Below, one piece after another: positions 25,392 through 34,711 of a stretch of DNA of 64,000 bases. Origin of the DNA: Oleispira sp036960605 (GTDB lineage: Bacteria > Pseudomonadota > Gammaproteobacteria > Pseudomonadales > Oceanobacteraceae); assembly GCA_036960605.1 (NCBI GenBank), contig JBALXI010000002.1:62001-126000 (forward strand). The letters are read 5' to 3'. Numbering within the stretch: position 1 is the first letter of the stretch; each line of letters begins with the position of its first letter. The notes below the pieces were generated by a model. The model was not told the origin of the DNA and did no database searches. It saw only the letters and a list, made by a program, of their open reading frames with translations. A program made the translations under genes and the position numbers.

Positions 25392-26795
25392 TTAGTCATC
25401 ACTAGGCTTGTGCGGAGCTGGATTTTTCTTTTTCTTAATCGGTGAGAAACCTTTCGAATCCATCAAGTTGCTTGGCTTTGGCTGAGGACGGCTAGGGCGT
25501 GGGCCATTCGCTTTCTTAGCACTTACCTTCTTCGGACCTGGAGCAGCACCTTTACCAGGGCGTTTATCACGACCAGGACCGGCTTTCTTCTTCTTAACAC
25601 CTGCCGCTTTGCCAGACGCTTTTAAGCGTTTAGGACCGCTGTAAGCACCTTTTAATTCTTTAATAGAGCGATGTTCAAATTCTTGCTTGATGTAGCGCTC
25701 GATTGCCGCTTTTAAATTCCACTCAGTATGGTTGATCAACGAGATCGCAGTACCGGATTCGCCAGCACGACCCGTACGGCCAATACGGTGAACATAGTCA
25801 TCGCCTTTGCGCGCCATGTCGTAGTTAACAACCAAATCGATGCCTTTAACATCCAAACCACGTGAAGCCACGTCGGTAGCAACCAATACGGTGATCTTGC
25901 CTTCGCGGAATAACTGCATCGTCGCGTTACGCTGATCTTGGCTTAACTCACCGTGTAATACCGCACAACGACAGCTGTGCTGACGCAAGAACACGTTTAA
26001 ACGTTCTGATTCAATACGGGTATTGGTGAAGATGATGGCTTTTTCATAGTCATCATTCGATAGCAACCAGCTTAATAGACGGTCTTTATGAGCAGCATCG
26101 TCCGCTAGAATGACTTGTTGCTTAATATTGTCATGCTTGTCTTGAACAGTCGCCGTGGTAATTTCCATTGGATCATCAAGAACTTTTGCTGCTACACGAG
26201 CTATGCCCTTGTGGTGCAAAGTCGCAGAGAATAATAACGTCTGGCGATGGCCTTCGTTACATTCGCCCGAGATGATTTCCATGTCTTCCGCGAAGCCCAT
26301 GTCCAACATACGGTCGGCTTCATCTAATACAAGAATTTCTAGGCCAACCAAGTCGGTTGAACGACGCTTAATATGGTCAACTAAACGACCCGGGGTCGAA
26401 ACAACGATTTCTGGATTCTTACGCAACATCGCTGCTTGGAATTTAAAGTCATCACCACCGGTCAATAGGCCAACGTTCATGCCTGTTACGTCAGTGAACT
26501 GCTTAGTCGCCTTGAATACTTGGCGGGCTAGCTCACGAGTCGGGCATAAAATTAGACCACGAGTCCCTTGGATCACAGACTTAGATTCTAAGAATTTTTG
26601 CATCATTGGCAGGATGTAAGCCAATGTTTTACCACTGCCCGTTTCTGCACAAACCTGAAGATCTTTGCCATCTAAAGCGTGAGGGATCGAAGCTTTCTGC
26701 ACGTCAGTCGGAACTCTAAGCCTAAGATTATCAAGGGCTTTTTCGATACGATCGTGAATAAAAAAATCAGAGAAAGAAGTTATTTCAGCAGACAA
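25392..26795 (-). CDS. DEAD-box ATP-dependent RNA helicase (SrmB/RhlE-like)
   Basis: A 467-residue RNA helicase. All core motifs are seen: AETGSGKT (motif I, near residue 55), PTRELARQ (Ia), TPGRL (Ib), DEAD (near 158), SAT (III), and HRIGRTGRAG (VI, near 340). The last 90 residues are a Lys/Pro/Gly-rich basic tail (KKKKAGPGRDKRPGKG) likely to bind RNA. Such enzymes assist ribosome assembly and RNA turnover, especially in the cold. SrmB and RhlE subfamilies both fit, and the tail does not settle it. It ends at a shared terminator with its convergent neighbour. Confidence 0.93.
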   Translation of the reverse strand: MSAEITSFSDFFIHDRIEKALDNLRLRVPTDVQKASIPHALDGKDLQVCAETGSGKTLAYILPMMQKFLESKSVIQGTRGLILCPTRELARQVFKATKQFTDVTGMNVGLLTGGDDFKFQAAMLRKNPEIVVSTPGRLVDHIKRRSTDLVGLEILVLDEADRMLDMGFAEDMEIISGECNEGHRQTLLFSATLHHKGIARVAAKVLDDPMEITTATVQDKHDNIKQQVILADDAAHKDRLLSWLLSNDDYEKAIIFTNTRIESERLNVFLRQHSCRCAVLHGELSQDQRNATMQLFREGKITVLVATDVASRGLDVKGIDLVVNYDMARKGDDYVHRIGRTGRAGESGTAISLINHTEWNLKAAIERYIKQEFEHRSIKELKGAYSGPKRLKASGKAAGVKKKKAGPGRDKRPGKGAAPGPKKVSAKKANGPRPSRPQPKPSNLMDSKGFSPIKKKKNPAPHKPSDD

Positions 26796-27018
26796 GGGAA
26801 AGCCTCGGTGGAGTGTTCTAATAGATAAGGAACAGGGTATGGATAAAAGTCTAGCCGCATTCTACCAGATTGGTTGTTTTTTGGTTGTTTTTTGCTTCTT
26901 CTAGGCAAAAATATATTGATCGCTATTACGGTGAGTCCAAAGATTAGGGGTAAGGTTTTAGACATAGGCCAATATGGTAATATCGGCTCAAAATCACATT
27001 AGAGGAAGGCATGGTGCT

Positions 27019-27714
27019 ATGACCATTGCATTGACACGGTATGCATCTTTAGAGCAGTCAAAGAATCATGTCCATATTGAATTCAGCGCCCCTCATCATG
27101 TGATGAGTTCAGCCGTGCTAAATGGCGGCCTGATTTACGCGAGTCACCTGCTCAATATGAAGGTGCCTAAAGTAGACTCAGCCACCGAGCTACCCGCAGT
27201 AACACTGGCGAAGTATTGTGCGGATTTTGGTTGGCAAGGAACCGCGGTAGGCATGATGACGGCGGCGTCTATGAGCTCATTGCGCATGGCTAAGGTGACT
27301 GAGCAAGGCGTTGAACTTGTTGTCTTGGTTACTTCAGGCTTATCGAACGCAAGGCGAGTCGGGGATTATGCTGAATATCGAACGATGACCACTGCTCCTG
27401 ATGAAGTAGGAACGATTAATATCATTGTTCTGACCTCAGCTAAATTGACAGACGCTGCCAGTATTGAGGCCATACTCATTATTACTGAAGCTAAAGCGGC
27501 GGCCTTGCAAGATGCCAAGATAATGAGCCCTATTTCCAATAAAATTGCGACCGGCACAGGGACTGATTCTGTTGCGGTAGTAAGTGGTCAGGGTCCTGAA
27601 ATAATAAGCTATTGTGGTAAGCATGTTTTGTTTGGGGAGATTTTAGGACGCTTGGTCATGGAGGCTGTCACGTCTTCTATTGCTTGGGAAAACATGTCAT
27701 CTGAGGATAGTTAG
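27019..27714 (+). CDS. cbiZ: Adenosylcobinamide amidohydrolase, CbiZ family
   Basis: A 231-residue enzyme of PF01955. CbiZ cleaves the aminopropanol-nucleotide loop of adenosylpseudocobalamin or adenosylcobinamide to give adenosylcobyric acid for corrinoid remodelling. Diagnostic segments are VMSSAVLNGGLIYASHLLNMKVP near residue 30, AVGMMTAASMSSLRM near 77, TSGLSNARRVGD near 100, GTGTDSVAVVSG near 178 and the C-terminal YCGKHVLFGEILG. An in-frame ATG exists at 26974, but AGAGGAAGG at 27001-27009 positions the start at 27019. No other cobalamin genes are adjacent; the B12-dependent eutBC lie about 14 kb away. Its end touches the convergent LysR gene. Confidence 0.88.
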   Translation: MTIALTRYASLEQSKNHVHIEFSAPHHVMSSAVLNGGLIYASHLLNMKVPKVDSATELPAVTLAKYCADFGWQGTAVGMMTAASMSSLRMAKVTEQGVELVVLVTSGLSNARRVGDYAEYRTMTTAPDEVGTINIIVLTSAKLTDAASIEAILIITEAKAAALQDAKIMSPISNKIATGTGTDSVAVVSGQGPEIISYCGKHVLFGEILGRLVMEAVTSSIAWENMSSEDS

Positions 27715-28643
27715 AGAGAAGTCTTAGCGGCTTCTTTAAGCAATTTAGCCAATAACAAAGCCGCAGGGCCAGTATTGGCCTTGTCGGCAAAGATGAGATT
27801 CATATTCGAACTCATGCGGCCGCCACCATCAATGTCTAATTCTTTTAAATCACCGGCATCAATTGCAGGTTGGGCAATGCTCCTGGCCAATACCCCGGAA
27901 CCAAATCCTAATTTTAGAAGTTCAAAGGCTTCACGCATATTCGGTACGGTCCAGCGTTGATCTGAACCTAAGAAACCACGGTTTTCACGACGATAGCTAC
28001 CGGAGTCACGGATAACGATTTGGCGATGCAGCTTCATATCGCTGTGGTGAATAGCGCGGCCCATATGATGTAGAGGGTGGTCAGGGTGTGCAACACGGAC
28101 AAACTCAGTTTCAATGATAGGTTCACCGACCATGCCACTAGGAATCATATGATTAACAGCGATTTGTGCTTCTCCATTACGTAATTTGTCATCTACTCCC
28201 GAGAGTACTTCCACGTATATCTCTAGCCGTGTCTGTGGGCACTGTTCACCAAATGCTTTTAATGCGCTATGCACGATATGCTCAGGAAACATGTCGTTGA
28301 GTACTAAGCCTATTTGCGGTTCCCAGCCATGGGAAAAATCAGAGGCAGCTTTCTCGGCGGCACTTGCTGCACGAATAAGATCCTTTGCTCGCTGCAACAT
28401 GAGCTGGCCAGCATCAGTAAGTTCTGCTTTTCGACCTTTATGTTCAAACACATTAACCCCTAAGCCTTGCTGCATCTTCTGCATGGCGTAGCTAATGCTG
28501 CTTTGGCTTTTTAGCAACTTATCGGCAGCGGCTTGAAAGCTGCCTTCTTCAACCACTGTGATGAACATAGACCATTGCTCTAAAGAGACCTTGGGCACAG
28601 AGGTTTTAGCGGCATGGTTGGGTGTAATGCTGGTGGTTGACAT
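27711..28643 (-). CDS. LysR-family transcriptional regulator
   Basis: A 310-residue LysR regulator. The N-terminal helix-turn-helix spans residues 18-80 (LEQWSMFITVVEEGSFQAAADKLLKSQSSISYAMQKMQ is split over its core) and the effector-binding domain runs from about 108. It is divergent from azoR with 152 bp between, which holds an ATCTAA-N12-TTAGAT inverted repeat. This layout is the common one for LysR regulators of FMN-dependent azoreductases and quinone reductases, so it most likely controls azoR in response to quinone or electrophile stress. Its 3' end overlaps that of cbiZ by 4 bp. Confidence 0.9.
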   Translation of the reverse strand: MSTTSITPNHAAKTSVPKVSLEQWSMFITVVEEGSFQAAADKLLKSQSSISYAMQKMQQGLGVNVFEHKGRKAELTDAGQLMLQRAKDLIRAASAAEKAASDFSHGWEPQIGLVLNDMFPEHIVHSALKAFGEQCPQTRLEIYVEVLSGVDDKLRNGEAQIAVNHMIPSGMVGEPIIETEFVRVAHPDHPLHHMGRAIHHSDMKLHRQIVIRDSGSYRRENRGFLGSDQRWTVPNMREAFELLKLGFGSGVLARSIAQPAIDAGDLKELDIDGGGRMSSNMNLIFADKANTGPAALLLAKLLKEAAKTSL

Positions 28644-28678
28644 AGAAACCTGCGTTAGCCTTCGAAAATGAATTATAC

Positions 28679-28702
28679 ATCTAAAAAGTCGATTGATTAG
28701 AT
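28679..28702. promoter_or_regulatory. Candidate LysR operator upstream of azoR
   Basis: ATCTAA and TTAGAT form a perfect 6-bp inverted repeat with a 12-nt spacer in the divergent region. TATACT at about 28738-28743 downstream is a possible -10 for azoR. Assignment is from symmetry and position. Confidence 0.4.
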
Positions 28703-28795
28703 CGGATTTTGCCGGTACCTAATCATATTTATAGATATATACTAATCTCATCGAATAGAGACATCAACTCGAACCAGTAATGAGAGAAACAGATT

Positions 28796-29380
28796 ATGAA
28801 AATTGTACATATTGATTCCAGCATTGCTGGTCGTGAAGCTACTTCTTCTATCTTAGCTAAGTCAGTCGTTGATCGCTTGAGTGGTCAAGATACTCAAGTT
28901 CATTACCGTGATCTAAACCAAGAAGGTTTGGGGCATTTAACCGATGAAGTTTTTGCCGGTTTTAGACTCGACGCTGCAGAGCGTAATGAAACTCAGCAAA
29001 CAGCCGCAAAGCGTTCAGAAACCTACATTGAAGAATTACGTGACGCTGATGCTCTAGTGCTTGCAGTGCCTATGTATAACTTCAGCACACCTTCTACTGT
29101 AAAAGCATGGATCGATCATGTAGCACGCGCTGGTGTTAGTTTTACCTATGGAGCAAATGGCCCAGAGGGTTTGCTGAATGTGAAAAAAGCGTATGTAGTT
29201 TCAACTCGGGGTGGCCAGTATGCCGGCAGTGCCTTTGATCATCAGTCGCCTTGGATTGAGCAAGTTTTGAAATTTGTCGGAATTCAAGAAGTCGAATTTA
29301 TTTATGCAGAAGGCATGGCTGGCGGTAATGCCGAGCAGTCGGTGCAAGCGGCAAATCAAAAGATTGCTGAAATAGCTTAA
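28796..29380 (+). CDS. azoR: FMN-dependent NADH-azoreductase
   Basis: A 194-residue flavodoxin-fold oxidoreductase that reduces quinones and azo compounds by two-electron steps with NADH. MKIVHIDSSIAGREATSS is the FMN phosphate-binding start, VPMYNFSTPSTVKAWIDHVARAGVSFTY near residue 97-125 is the AzoR signature, and STRGGQYAG near 145 lines the flavin. Length equals the family norm near 200. It is divergent from its probable LysR regulator and followed after 113 bp by a 54-residue small protein. The start has GAGAGAAACAG upstream. Confidence 0.93.
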   Translation: MKIVHIDSSIAGREATSSILAKSVVDRLSGQDTQVHYRDLNQEGLGHLTDEVFAGFRLDAAERNETQQTAAKRSETYIEELRDADALVLAVPMYNFSTPSTVKAWIDHVARAGVSFTYGANGPEGLLNVKKAYVVSTRGGQYAGSAFDHQSPWIEQVLKFVGIQEVEFIYAEGMAGGNAEQSVQAANQKIAEIA

Positions 29381-29493
29381 CAATTAGAGCTTAGCAATTC
29401 GCTATTAAGTAATAATTAATTCACTGCTCGCGATTAAATGCTGGCAGTGAATTTTAGTCATTAAATTCTGAAAATCAGAATCTGGAGAACAAC

Positions 29494-29658
29494 ATGAGTG
29501 CATTCGATTTACAAAACGCCATTGGCGATACGTTATTGCAAGTAGTTTTACAGCAAAAAGCGCAAGCAAAAAAACAGCGTGAACAATTGGCTGAGCAAGC
29601 AATGCTTAATCAGCAAGTGACAGGTTTATCGTCAAAAGTTTATGCTAAAGCCGCTTAG
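29494..29658 (+). CDS. Small helical protein, 54 residues, downstream of azoR
   Basis: A short ORF reading MSAFDLQNAIGDTLLQVVLQ and ending SSKVYAKAA. A good ribosome site TGGAG lies 8 bp upstream at 29483-29487. The middle is a Gln/Lys/Ala-rich amphipathic helix (QAKKQREQLAEQAMLNQQV), so it is likely a soluble, coiled or nucleic acid/protein-binding small protein. It has no membrane segment. It lies in the same direction as azoR and its end overlaps the convergent MFS gene by 4 bp. I do not recognise a family, but start signal, codon use and position support a real gene. Confidence 0.6.
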   Translation: MSAFDLQNAIGDTLLQVVLQQKAQAKKQREQLAEQAMLNQQVTGLSSKVYAKAA

Positions 29659-30893
29659 ATTGGTTTGTTCGAGAGAACTTTAGCTTTTGATAAAAGCTTT
29701 AAACCCACTAAGCCAATAAGCGCACAACCCGCCATCACCCAAGCCATTGGGCTTAGGGAATGTTGTTGAGTCGCAACGAATTGCAGCTCGTGTAAGTAAG
29801 ACCAGAATATCCCGACGATGGCGCCTAAGGTGAACTCGGTGACGCCAATAACTGCGGTTGCAGTACCACTGATGTCGGGGAAGAAGTTAAGTGCGCCCGC
29901 TGTCGCATTCGCCGCAATTAATCCCAATGATCCGACGAACAACATATTTAATACCACGATTAAATAGAGATCGGCTTGGGTATAGCTAGCAATTACCAGT
30001 GCAATACCACAAGTCAGTTGTATCAGCAGACCTGCGGTTAATATATTCACCGAAGCGTAGTGATTCAGCGCCCAGACATTGATTCGGTTCATCAGCATCA
30101 TCACTAATACATTGGCCCCAAACAAGAAGGGAAATAACTGCACGCTGACCGAATAATATTCTAGGTAAGTAAAAGCAGACGATGTGATGAAAACAAACAT
30201 GCCGCTGAACGCAAAGCTGATGGCGATGATGTAACCCATCGCTTGTCGATGTGTTAATACTCGTTTGTAAGACTGCCATAGAGAAGGCTTGGTTTCTTTA
30301 TTTTCCACTTGAAGACTTTTTGCTTTTCGAGGGTTCGTTTCCGGTAAGCGCCACAGTAATAGCAACATGACTAGAATAGAATAGATCGAAAGGCATAAGA
30401 AGATAGCTTGCCAGTCAAAGAATTTGACGATGAAAGCGCCTAGCATCGGCGCCACTAAAGGCGCTGACATCATTACGATGGCGACCATGGATAAGACCTT
30501 GGCCATTTCATCACCGGAAAACAAATCACGAATCATTGCCGTAGAATTTACAGTCGCCATACCACCACCGATGGCTTGTAAGGCGCGTAGAAATAGCAGC
30601 TGATCAATCGACTCAGTTTGCGTTAACATTAAACTGGTGATTGAAAATAATATCAGGCCTAGCGCAATCATTGGCTTTCTACCAAAGCGATCGGAAGCAG
30701 GCCCGCCGATCAGTTGCCCGATGGCAAAGCCAAAGAGGAAGGTACTGACACTGATTTCAACATAGTGAATGGGTGTCGATAAGTCGAGCGCCATGGCTTG
30801 CATTGCGGGTAAGTACATATCAACAGCAAAAGGCGCTACTGCGGTAAGCATCGCAAGTAATATTGCGAGGGATCGTATAGAAGGGGCTGACAT
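29655..30893 (-). CDS. Bcr/CflA-family MFS drug efflux transporter
   Basis: A 412-residue major facilitator with about 12 transmembrane helices. VDMYLPAMQAMALDLSTP at residues 24-41 is the characteristic start of Bcr/CflA H+ antiporters. FLFGFAIGQLIGGPASDRFGRKPMIALGL near 52-80 is the MFS motif A loop. ALQAIGGGMATVNSTAMIRDLF near 110 corresponds to motif B and the conserved Arg. Relatives export bicyclomycin, chloramphenicol or sulfonamides and some amino acids; the actual substrate here is unknown. It is divergent from the ABC exporter across 191 bp. Confidence 0.9.
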   Translation of the reverse strand: MSAPSIRSLAILLAMLTAVAPFAVDMYLPAMQAMALDLSTPIHYVEISVSTFLFGFAIGQLIGGPASDRFGRKPMIALGLILFSITSLMLTQTESIDQLLFLRALQAIGGGMATVNSTAMIRDLFSGDEMAKVLSMVAIVMMSAPLVAPMLGAFIVKFFDWQAIFLCLSIYSILVMLLLLWRLPETNPRKAKSLQVENKETKPSLWQSYKRVLTHRQAMGYIIAISFAFSGMFVFITSSAFTYLEYYSVSVQLFPFLFGANVLVMMLMNRINVWALNHYASVNILTAGLLIQLTCGIALVIASYTQADLYLIVVLNMLFVGSLGLIAANATAGALNFFPDISGTATAVIGVTEFTLGAIVGIFWSYLHELQFVATQQHSLSPMAWVMAGCALIGLVGLKLLSKAKVLSNKPI

Positions 30894-31084
30894 GGTATTC
30901 CCGATTTCTGTAATAGAAATGAATGTGACTGTACAAGTAACAGTATAAGTAACTCTGCATTCGGTGTTTTATATCGGGGCTAATTATACGCTTTTTTAAT
31001 TAACCTTGGTTCTAAAGCGGATCTAAACATTGAAAAATCCACTGCAACACACCATCTCAGTAAGATCATAAAAGGAGTTTCATC

Positions 31085-32845
31085 ATGTTATTGTGGTTAT
31101 GGCAATTTGTTCGCCCCTATCGAATGCGTTTAGTCGTTGCAATTATTGCGCTTATTGCAACAGCAACGTTAACCTTGTCTCTAGGACAGGGTGTGAAGCT
31201 AATGATTGATGAAGGCTTCTCGACTCAGTCAACGTTAGGCTTAGCTAACGCATTAAGTGTGGTGGGTTTCATTATCGTTGCCATGTCGATTGGTGCCTAT
31301 TTTCGTTTTTATATGGTGTCTTGGTTAGGCGAGCGGGTTGTTGCTGATATTCGCAAGAAACTTTATAGCCACTTAGTCAGCCTTCCTCCTAGCTTCTTTG
31401 AAGATAATCTCGCTGGTGAAATTCAAAGCCGCGTGACGACCGATACCACCTTATTACAAACGGTCATTGGTTCTTCTTTTTCCTTTGCATTACGTAATAC
31501 GCTGACCTTTATTGGCGGTTTGAGCTTGATGTTTATCAGTAATGTTAAACTCACCTTGATCGTATTGCTGGTGGTTCCTTTTATTATTTTTCCGATCATT
31601 TATTTTGGTAAAAAAGTTAAAAAACTATCTCGTGATAGCCAAGATAAAATTGCTTCGGTAGGGGCATGGGCAGGCGAAAGTCTGCAGCATATTAAAGTGG
31701 TGCAGGCTTTTACTCGCGAAGATATGGTGAATGAACAATTTGGCCAAGCAGCGGAAGAGGCATTTGAGGTTGCACTAAAACGCATCAGCCAGCGCGCGAT
31801 ATTAATTGCACTGGTGATGATGTTAGTGATGGGGTCCGTTGCGGGTATGTTATTCGTTGGCGGTAGTGATGTGATTGCTGGCGTATTATCTGCCGGTGAT
31901 TTAGCCGCCTTTGTTTTTTACGCCATTATGGTGGCGGGTTCGCTAGCGGCAGTGACGGAAGTGTATGGTGAGGTTCAACGAGCTGCAGGGGCGGCGGAGC
32001 GTATTCGTGAATTGTTAGCGACGGAAGCTGACATTAAATCGCCCTTAGTTCAGGCAGCAGATGTTGATAGTATTTCAGTCGCAGAGAAATCCAATAATGA
32101 TGCTCTGATTGAATTTAATAATATGAGCTATGCCTATCCTTCACGACCCAATACTTATGCGCTGAAGCAATTAAACTTAGCGGTGAAAGCTGGGGAAAGT
32201 ATTGCGTTGGTAGGGCCGTCTGGAGCGGGTAAATCGACGCTGTTTGATTTGTTATTACGCTTTCGTGATCCGCAAAGTGGGGACATTAAAATATCGGGCA
32301 AGCCATTAACTGAGTGGGATTTGCAAGAGTTACGCAGCCAATTTGCCTTAGTGCCTCAGCAACCAGTTTTGTTCAGTGCCAATGTTTGGGATAACTTAAA
32401 ATATGGCCGTCCTGATGCGACGGAAGCGGAAGTGTTAGCGGCGGTAAAAGCGGCTCATGCAGAAGAGTTTATTGAGCAGCTTCCAGATGGATATCAATCC
32501 TTTTTAGGAGAGCAGGGTGTTAAACTTTCCGGTGGGCAGAAACAGAGGTTGGCCATTGCTCGTGCGATATTACGTGATCCAAAAATTTTATTATTAGATG
32601 AGGCTACTAGTGCGTTAGATGCACAAAGTGAGCATTATGTGCAGCAAGCGTTGGATGAACTGATGAAAGGTCGAACGACTTTTATTATTGCGCATAGACT
32701 CGCAACGGTGAGACACGTCGATCGCATTGCTGTTTTTGAGCATGGACAGCTGGTGGATTTTGGCAATCATGATGAGCTTATTGAAAGTTCAGAATTGTAT
32801 CGCCGATTAGCAGAGCTGCAGTTTCAAGTAGGAGAGAAGGTTTAA
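31085..32845 (+). CDS. ABC exporter, fused membrane and ATPase domains
   Basis: A 586-residue half-transporter of the MsbA/lipid-multidrug exporter class. The six-helix membrane domain spans residues 1-310, with SHLVSLPPSFFEDNLAGEIQSRVTTD-type coupling helix near 92-118. The ATPase domain follows: Walker A GPSGAGKST near 380, Q-loop FALVPQQP near 422, signature LSGGQKQR near 480, Walker B ILLLDEATSALD near 500 and H-loop IIAHRLAT near 535. It acts as a homodimer. MsbA proper is essential and usually paired with lpxK, which is absent, so this is likelier a paralogue exporting a drug or lipid. Confidence 0.9.
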   Translation: MLLWLWQFVRPYRMRLVVAIIALIATATLTLSLGQGVKLMIDEGFSTQSTLGLANALSVVGFIIVAMSIGAYFRFYMVSWLGERVVADIRKKLYSHLVSLPPSFFEDNLAGEIQSRVTTDTTLLQTVIGSSFSFALRNTLTFIGGLSLMFISNVKLTLIVLLVVPFIIFPIIYFGKKVKKLSRDSQDKIASVGAWAGESLQHIKVVQAFTREDMVNEQFGQAAEEAFEVALKRISQRAILIALVMMLVMGSVAGMLFVGGSDVIAGVLSAGDLAAFVFYAIMVAGSLAAVTEVYGEVQRAAGAAERIRELLATEADIKSPLVQAADVDSISVAEKSNNDALIEFNNMSYAYPSRPNTYALKQLNLAVKAGESIALVGPSGAGKSTLFDLLLRFRDPQSGDIKISGKPLTEWDLQELRSQFALVPQQPVLFSANVWDNLKYGRPDATEAEVLAAVKAAHAEEFIEQLPDGYQSFLGEQGVKLSGGQKQRLAIARAILRDPKILLLDEATSALDAQSEHYVQQALDELMKGRTTFIIAHRLATVRHVDRIAVFEHGQLVDFGNHDELIESSELYRRLAELQFQVGEKV

Positions 32846-32877
32846 AGGACGCGAGATATCTGATTGTATTATGAAGC

Positions 32878-32907
32878 AGGAAAGTTTGGCTAATGCCAAA
32901 CTTTCCT
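32878..32907. terminator. Hairpin between convergent genes, probable terminator
   Basis: AGGAAAGTTTGGC pairs perfectly with its complement around TAAT. There is no strong T-tract on either side, so termination strength is uncertain, but it sits between the convergent ABC exporter and sodium symporter genes. Confidence 0.6.
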
Positions 32908-32938
32908 AATGACTTCATTTATAAATTCATTTTAGAAT

Positions 32939-34291
32939 CTAAATTAAGCCATTAACCAATACTGCAACAATCGCAACTGGCGCTAAGAAGCGCAGCGTGA
33001 AATGCCAAGCATTGAATAACGCTGGGTTATCGATACCAACTTCATTCATCATCTTAGTTTTCGACATTGTCCAGCTAGCGAATAACGCAATTAACAATCC
33101 ACCTAGAGGAAGCATGATGTTAGTCGTTGCGAAGTCTAGTAGGTCAAAAATTGTTTTATCAAACAACTTCACATCAGACCAGATGTTGAAAGAGAATACC
33201 GTCGCTAAACCTAATAACCACGCACCGATACCAATGATTGATGCAGCCACGACTCGGCTCATTTTATATTTTTCGACAAACCAAGCAACGATAGGTTCGG
33301 CTAACGAAATAGCAGAGCTCCAAGCGGCGAAAGAAACCAAAACAAAGAATAAAGTACCAAAAATAATACCACCGCTCATTTGACCAAACGCGATTGGCAA
33401 GGTCTGGAATAATAAACCAGGGCCAGCACTTGGCTCTAAGCCATTGGCAAATACGATAGGGAAGATAGCCAAACCTGCCATGATCGCAACGGCAGTATCT
33501 AAGAAGGCAACAATCACAACTGTTTTAGCAATTGATGTGTTTTCTGGCATGTAAGCACCGTAAGCCATAATCGCACCTAGGCCTAAGCTTAGAGTGAAGA
33601 AGGCATGACCTAAGGCAATGATGATGCTTTCGGATGTGAGCTTGCTAAAGTCAAAATCGAACATAAAAGCAAAACCTTGAGCAAAACCACTAGTACTCAA
33701 TGCATAGCCGAATAGAACGAATAAAAGTATGAAGAGAATAGGCATCAATACTTTAATTGCTTTTTCTAAACCAGCATTAACGCCACGTGCAACAATCGCC
33801 ATGGTTAATACCATAAAGGCGGTATGCCAGATCGTTAATTGAGTTGGATTACCGAGTAGATCACCAAATAATTTACCGGAGTCTTCAGCACTGATATTGA
33901 CGAATGTTCCACTTGCCATGTCTACCGTGTAAGAAAGTGCCCAACCTGCGATGACAGAATAAAAAGATAAAATTAGGAAGCCCGCAATCGCCCCCATCCA
34001 GCCAATGCTTGACCATAATGGACTCGCGCCTGCTTTTTTTGAAAGAGCCTTCATTGTATTGATAGGACTTTGACGTCCCATTCGGCCTAGTGAAACTTCC
34101 GCAATCATTACTGGAATACCAATAATTGAGATACACAGTAGGTAGACAAGAACAAATGCCCCACCGCCGTTTTCTCCTGTGATGTATGGAAATTTCCAGA
34201 TGTTACCAAGACCAACCGCCGAACCAGTAGCAGCTAAAATGAATAGCCAGCGACTTTTCCAAAAGCCATGCATGCTTGTACTTGAAGACAT
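32939..34291 (-). CDS. Sodium-dependent transporter (NSS/SNF family)
   Basis: A 450-residue neurotransmitter:sodium symporter-type permease with about 11 hydrophobic segments. FILAATGSAVGLGNIWKFPYITGENGGGAFVLVYLL at residues 17-52 is the family hallmark for helix 1 and the Na+/substrate site. A second conserved stretch AFFTLSLGLGAIMAYGAYMP near 230 matches helix 6-7. Bacterial members move amino acids such as tryptophan, tyrosine or leucine with Na+, which suits a marine cell. The substrate is not predictable. It is divergent from the porin gene across 420 bp. Confidence 0.93.
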   Translation of the reverse strand: MSSSTSMHGFWKSRWLFILAATGSAVGLGNIWKFPYITGENGGGAFVLVYLLCISIIGIPVMIAEVSLGRMGRQSPINTMKALSKKAGASPLWSSIGWMGAIAGFLILSFYSVIAGWALSYTVDMASGTFVNISAEDSGKLFGDLLGNPTQLTIWHTAFMVLTMAIVARGVNAGLEKAIKVLMPILFILLFVLFGYALSTSGFAQGFAFMFDFDFSKLTSESIIIALGHAFFTLSLGLGAIMAYGAYMPENTSIAKTVVIVAFLDTAVAIMAGLAIFPIVFANGLEPSAGPGLLFQTLPIAFGQMSGGIIFGTLFFVLVSFAAWSSAISLAEPIVAWFVEKYKMSRVVAASIIGIGAWLLGLATVFSFNIWSDVKLFDKTIFDLLDFATTNIMLPLGGLLIALFASWTMSKTKMMNEVGIDNPALFNAWHFTLRFLAPVAIVAVLVNGLI

Positions 34292-34711
34292 TATGCGCCC
34301 TTTATTATTCGATAATTACAATGCGTTACAAAATTCTAACCAAGTGGTCTGAATTTAAATTGGCGCGCAAGATAGCATGAAATAAGAGAATTATGAGTGA
34401 TAAATTATTGATAAATACTGAAATGGTGATGAATAGCGCGCTTTCCACATGTCTTAACTGACTGTTTTATAAGAGTATTATCCATTTATGTGTTTTCAAA
34501 TGGATTGGTCGCCCACTATTAATAAAACTATCCTTACAAAATAAAACAATAAACTTGATGTCGCTCTATTTGTTGAATGTCCATTTAATCAACTTTCGTG
34601 TAAAGTTAGGTCGATAATTGCTGATTGGTTAATAATTGATCAGTTGTGGTTTGTGAATAGGTGTATTCATCTTAAGCCCGATAAAAATTGCAAAATTAAG
34701 GTTATAAAAAT
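34292..34711. other. Long divergent intergenic region (NSS transporter / porin)
   Basis: 420 bp, AT-rich, with no ORF that I can support and no strong hairpin. It must hold the promoters of the two divergent genes. I see no confident regulator site. Confidence 0.6.

Noticed and set aside
26155..26619. 154-codon reading frame opposite the DEAD-box helicase
   Set aside because: Antisense shadow of conserved helicase motifs with no recognisable product.
31085..32845. Lipid A flippase msbA
   Set aside because: General exporter motifs fit, but the lpxK neighbour is absent, so only a generic ABC exporter is called.
32997..33383. 128-codon reading frame opposite the sodium symporter
   Set aside because: Antisense shadow; the symporter signature is clear on the other strand.
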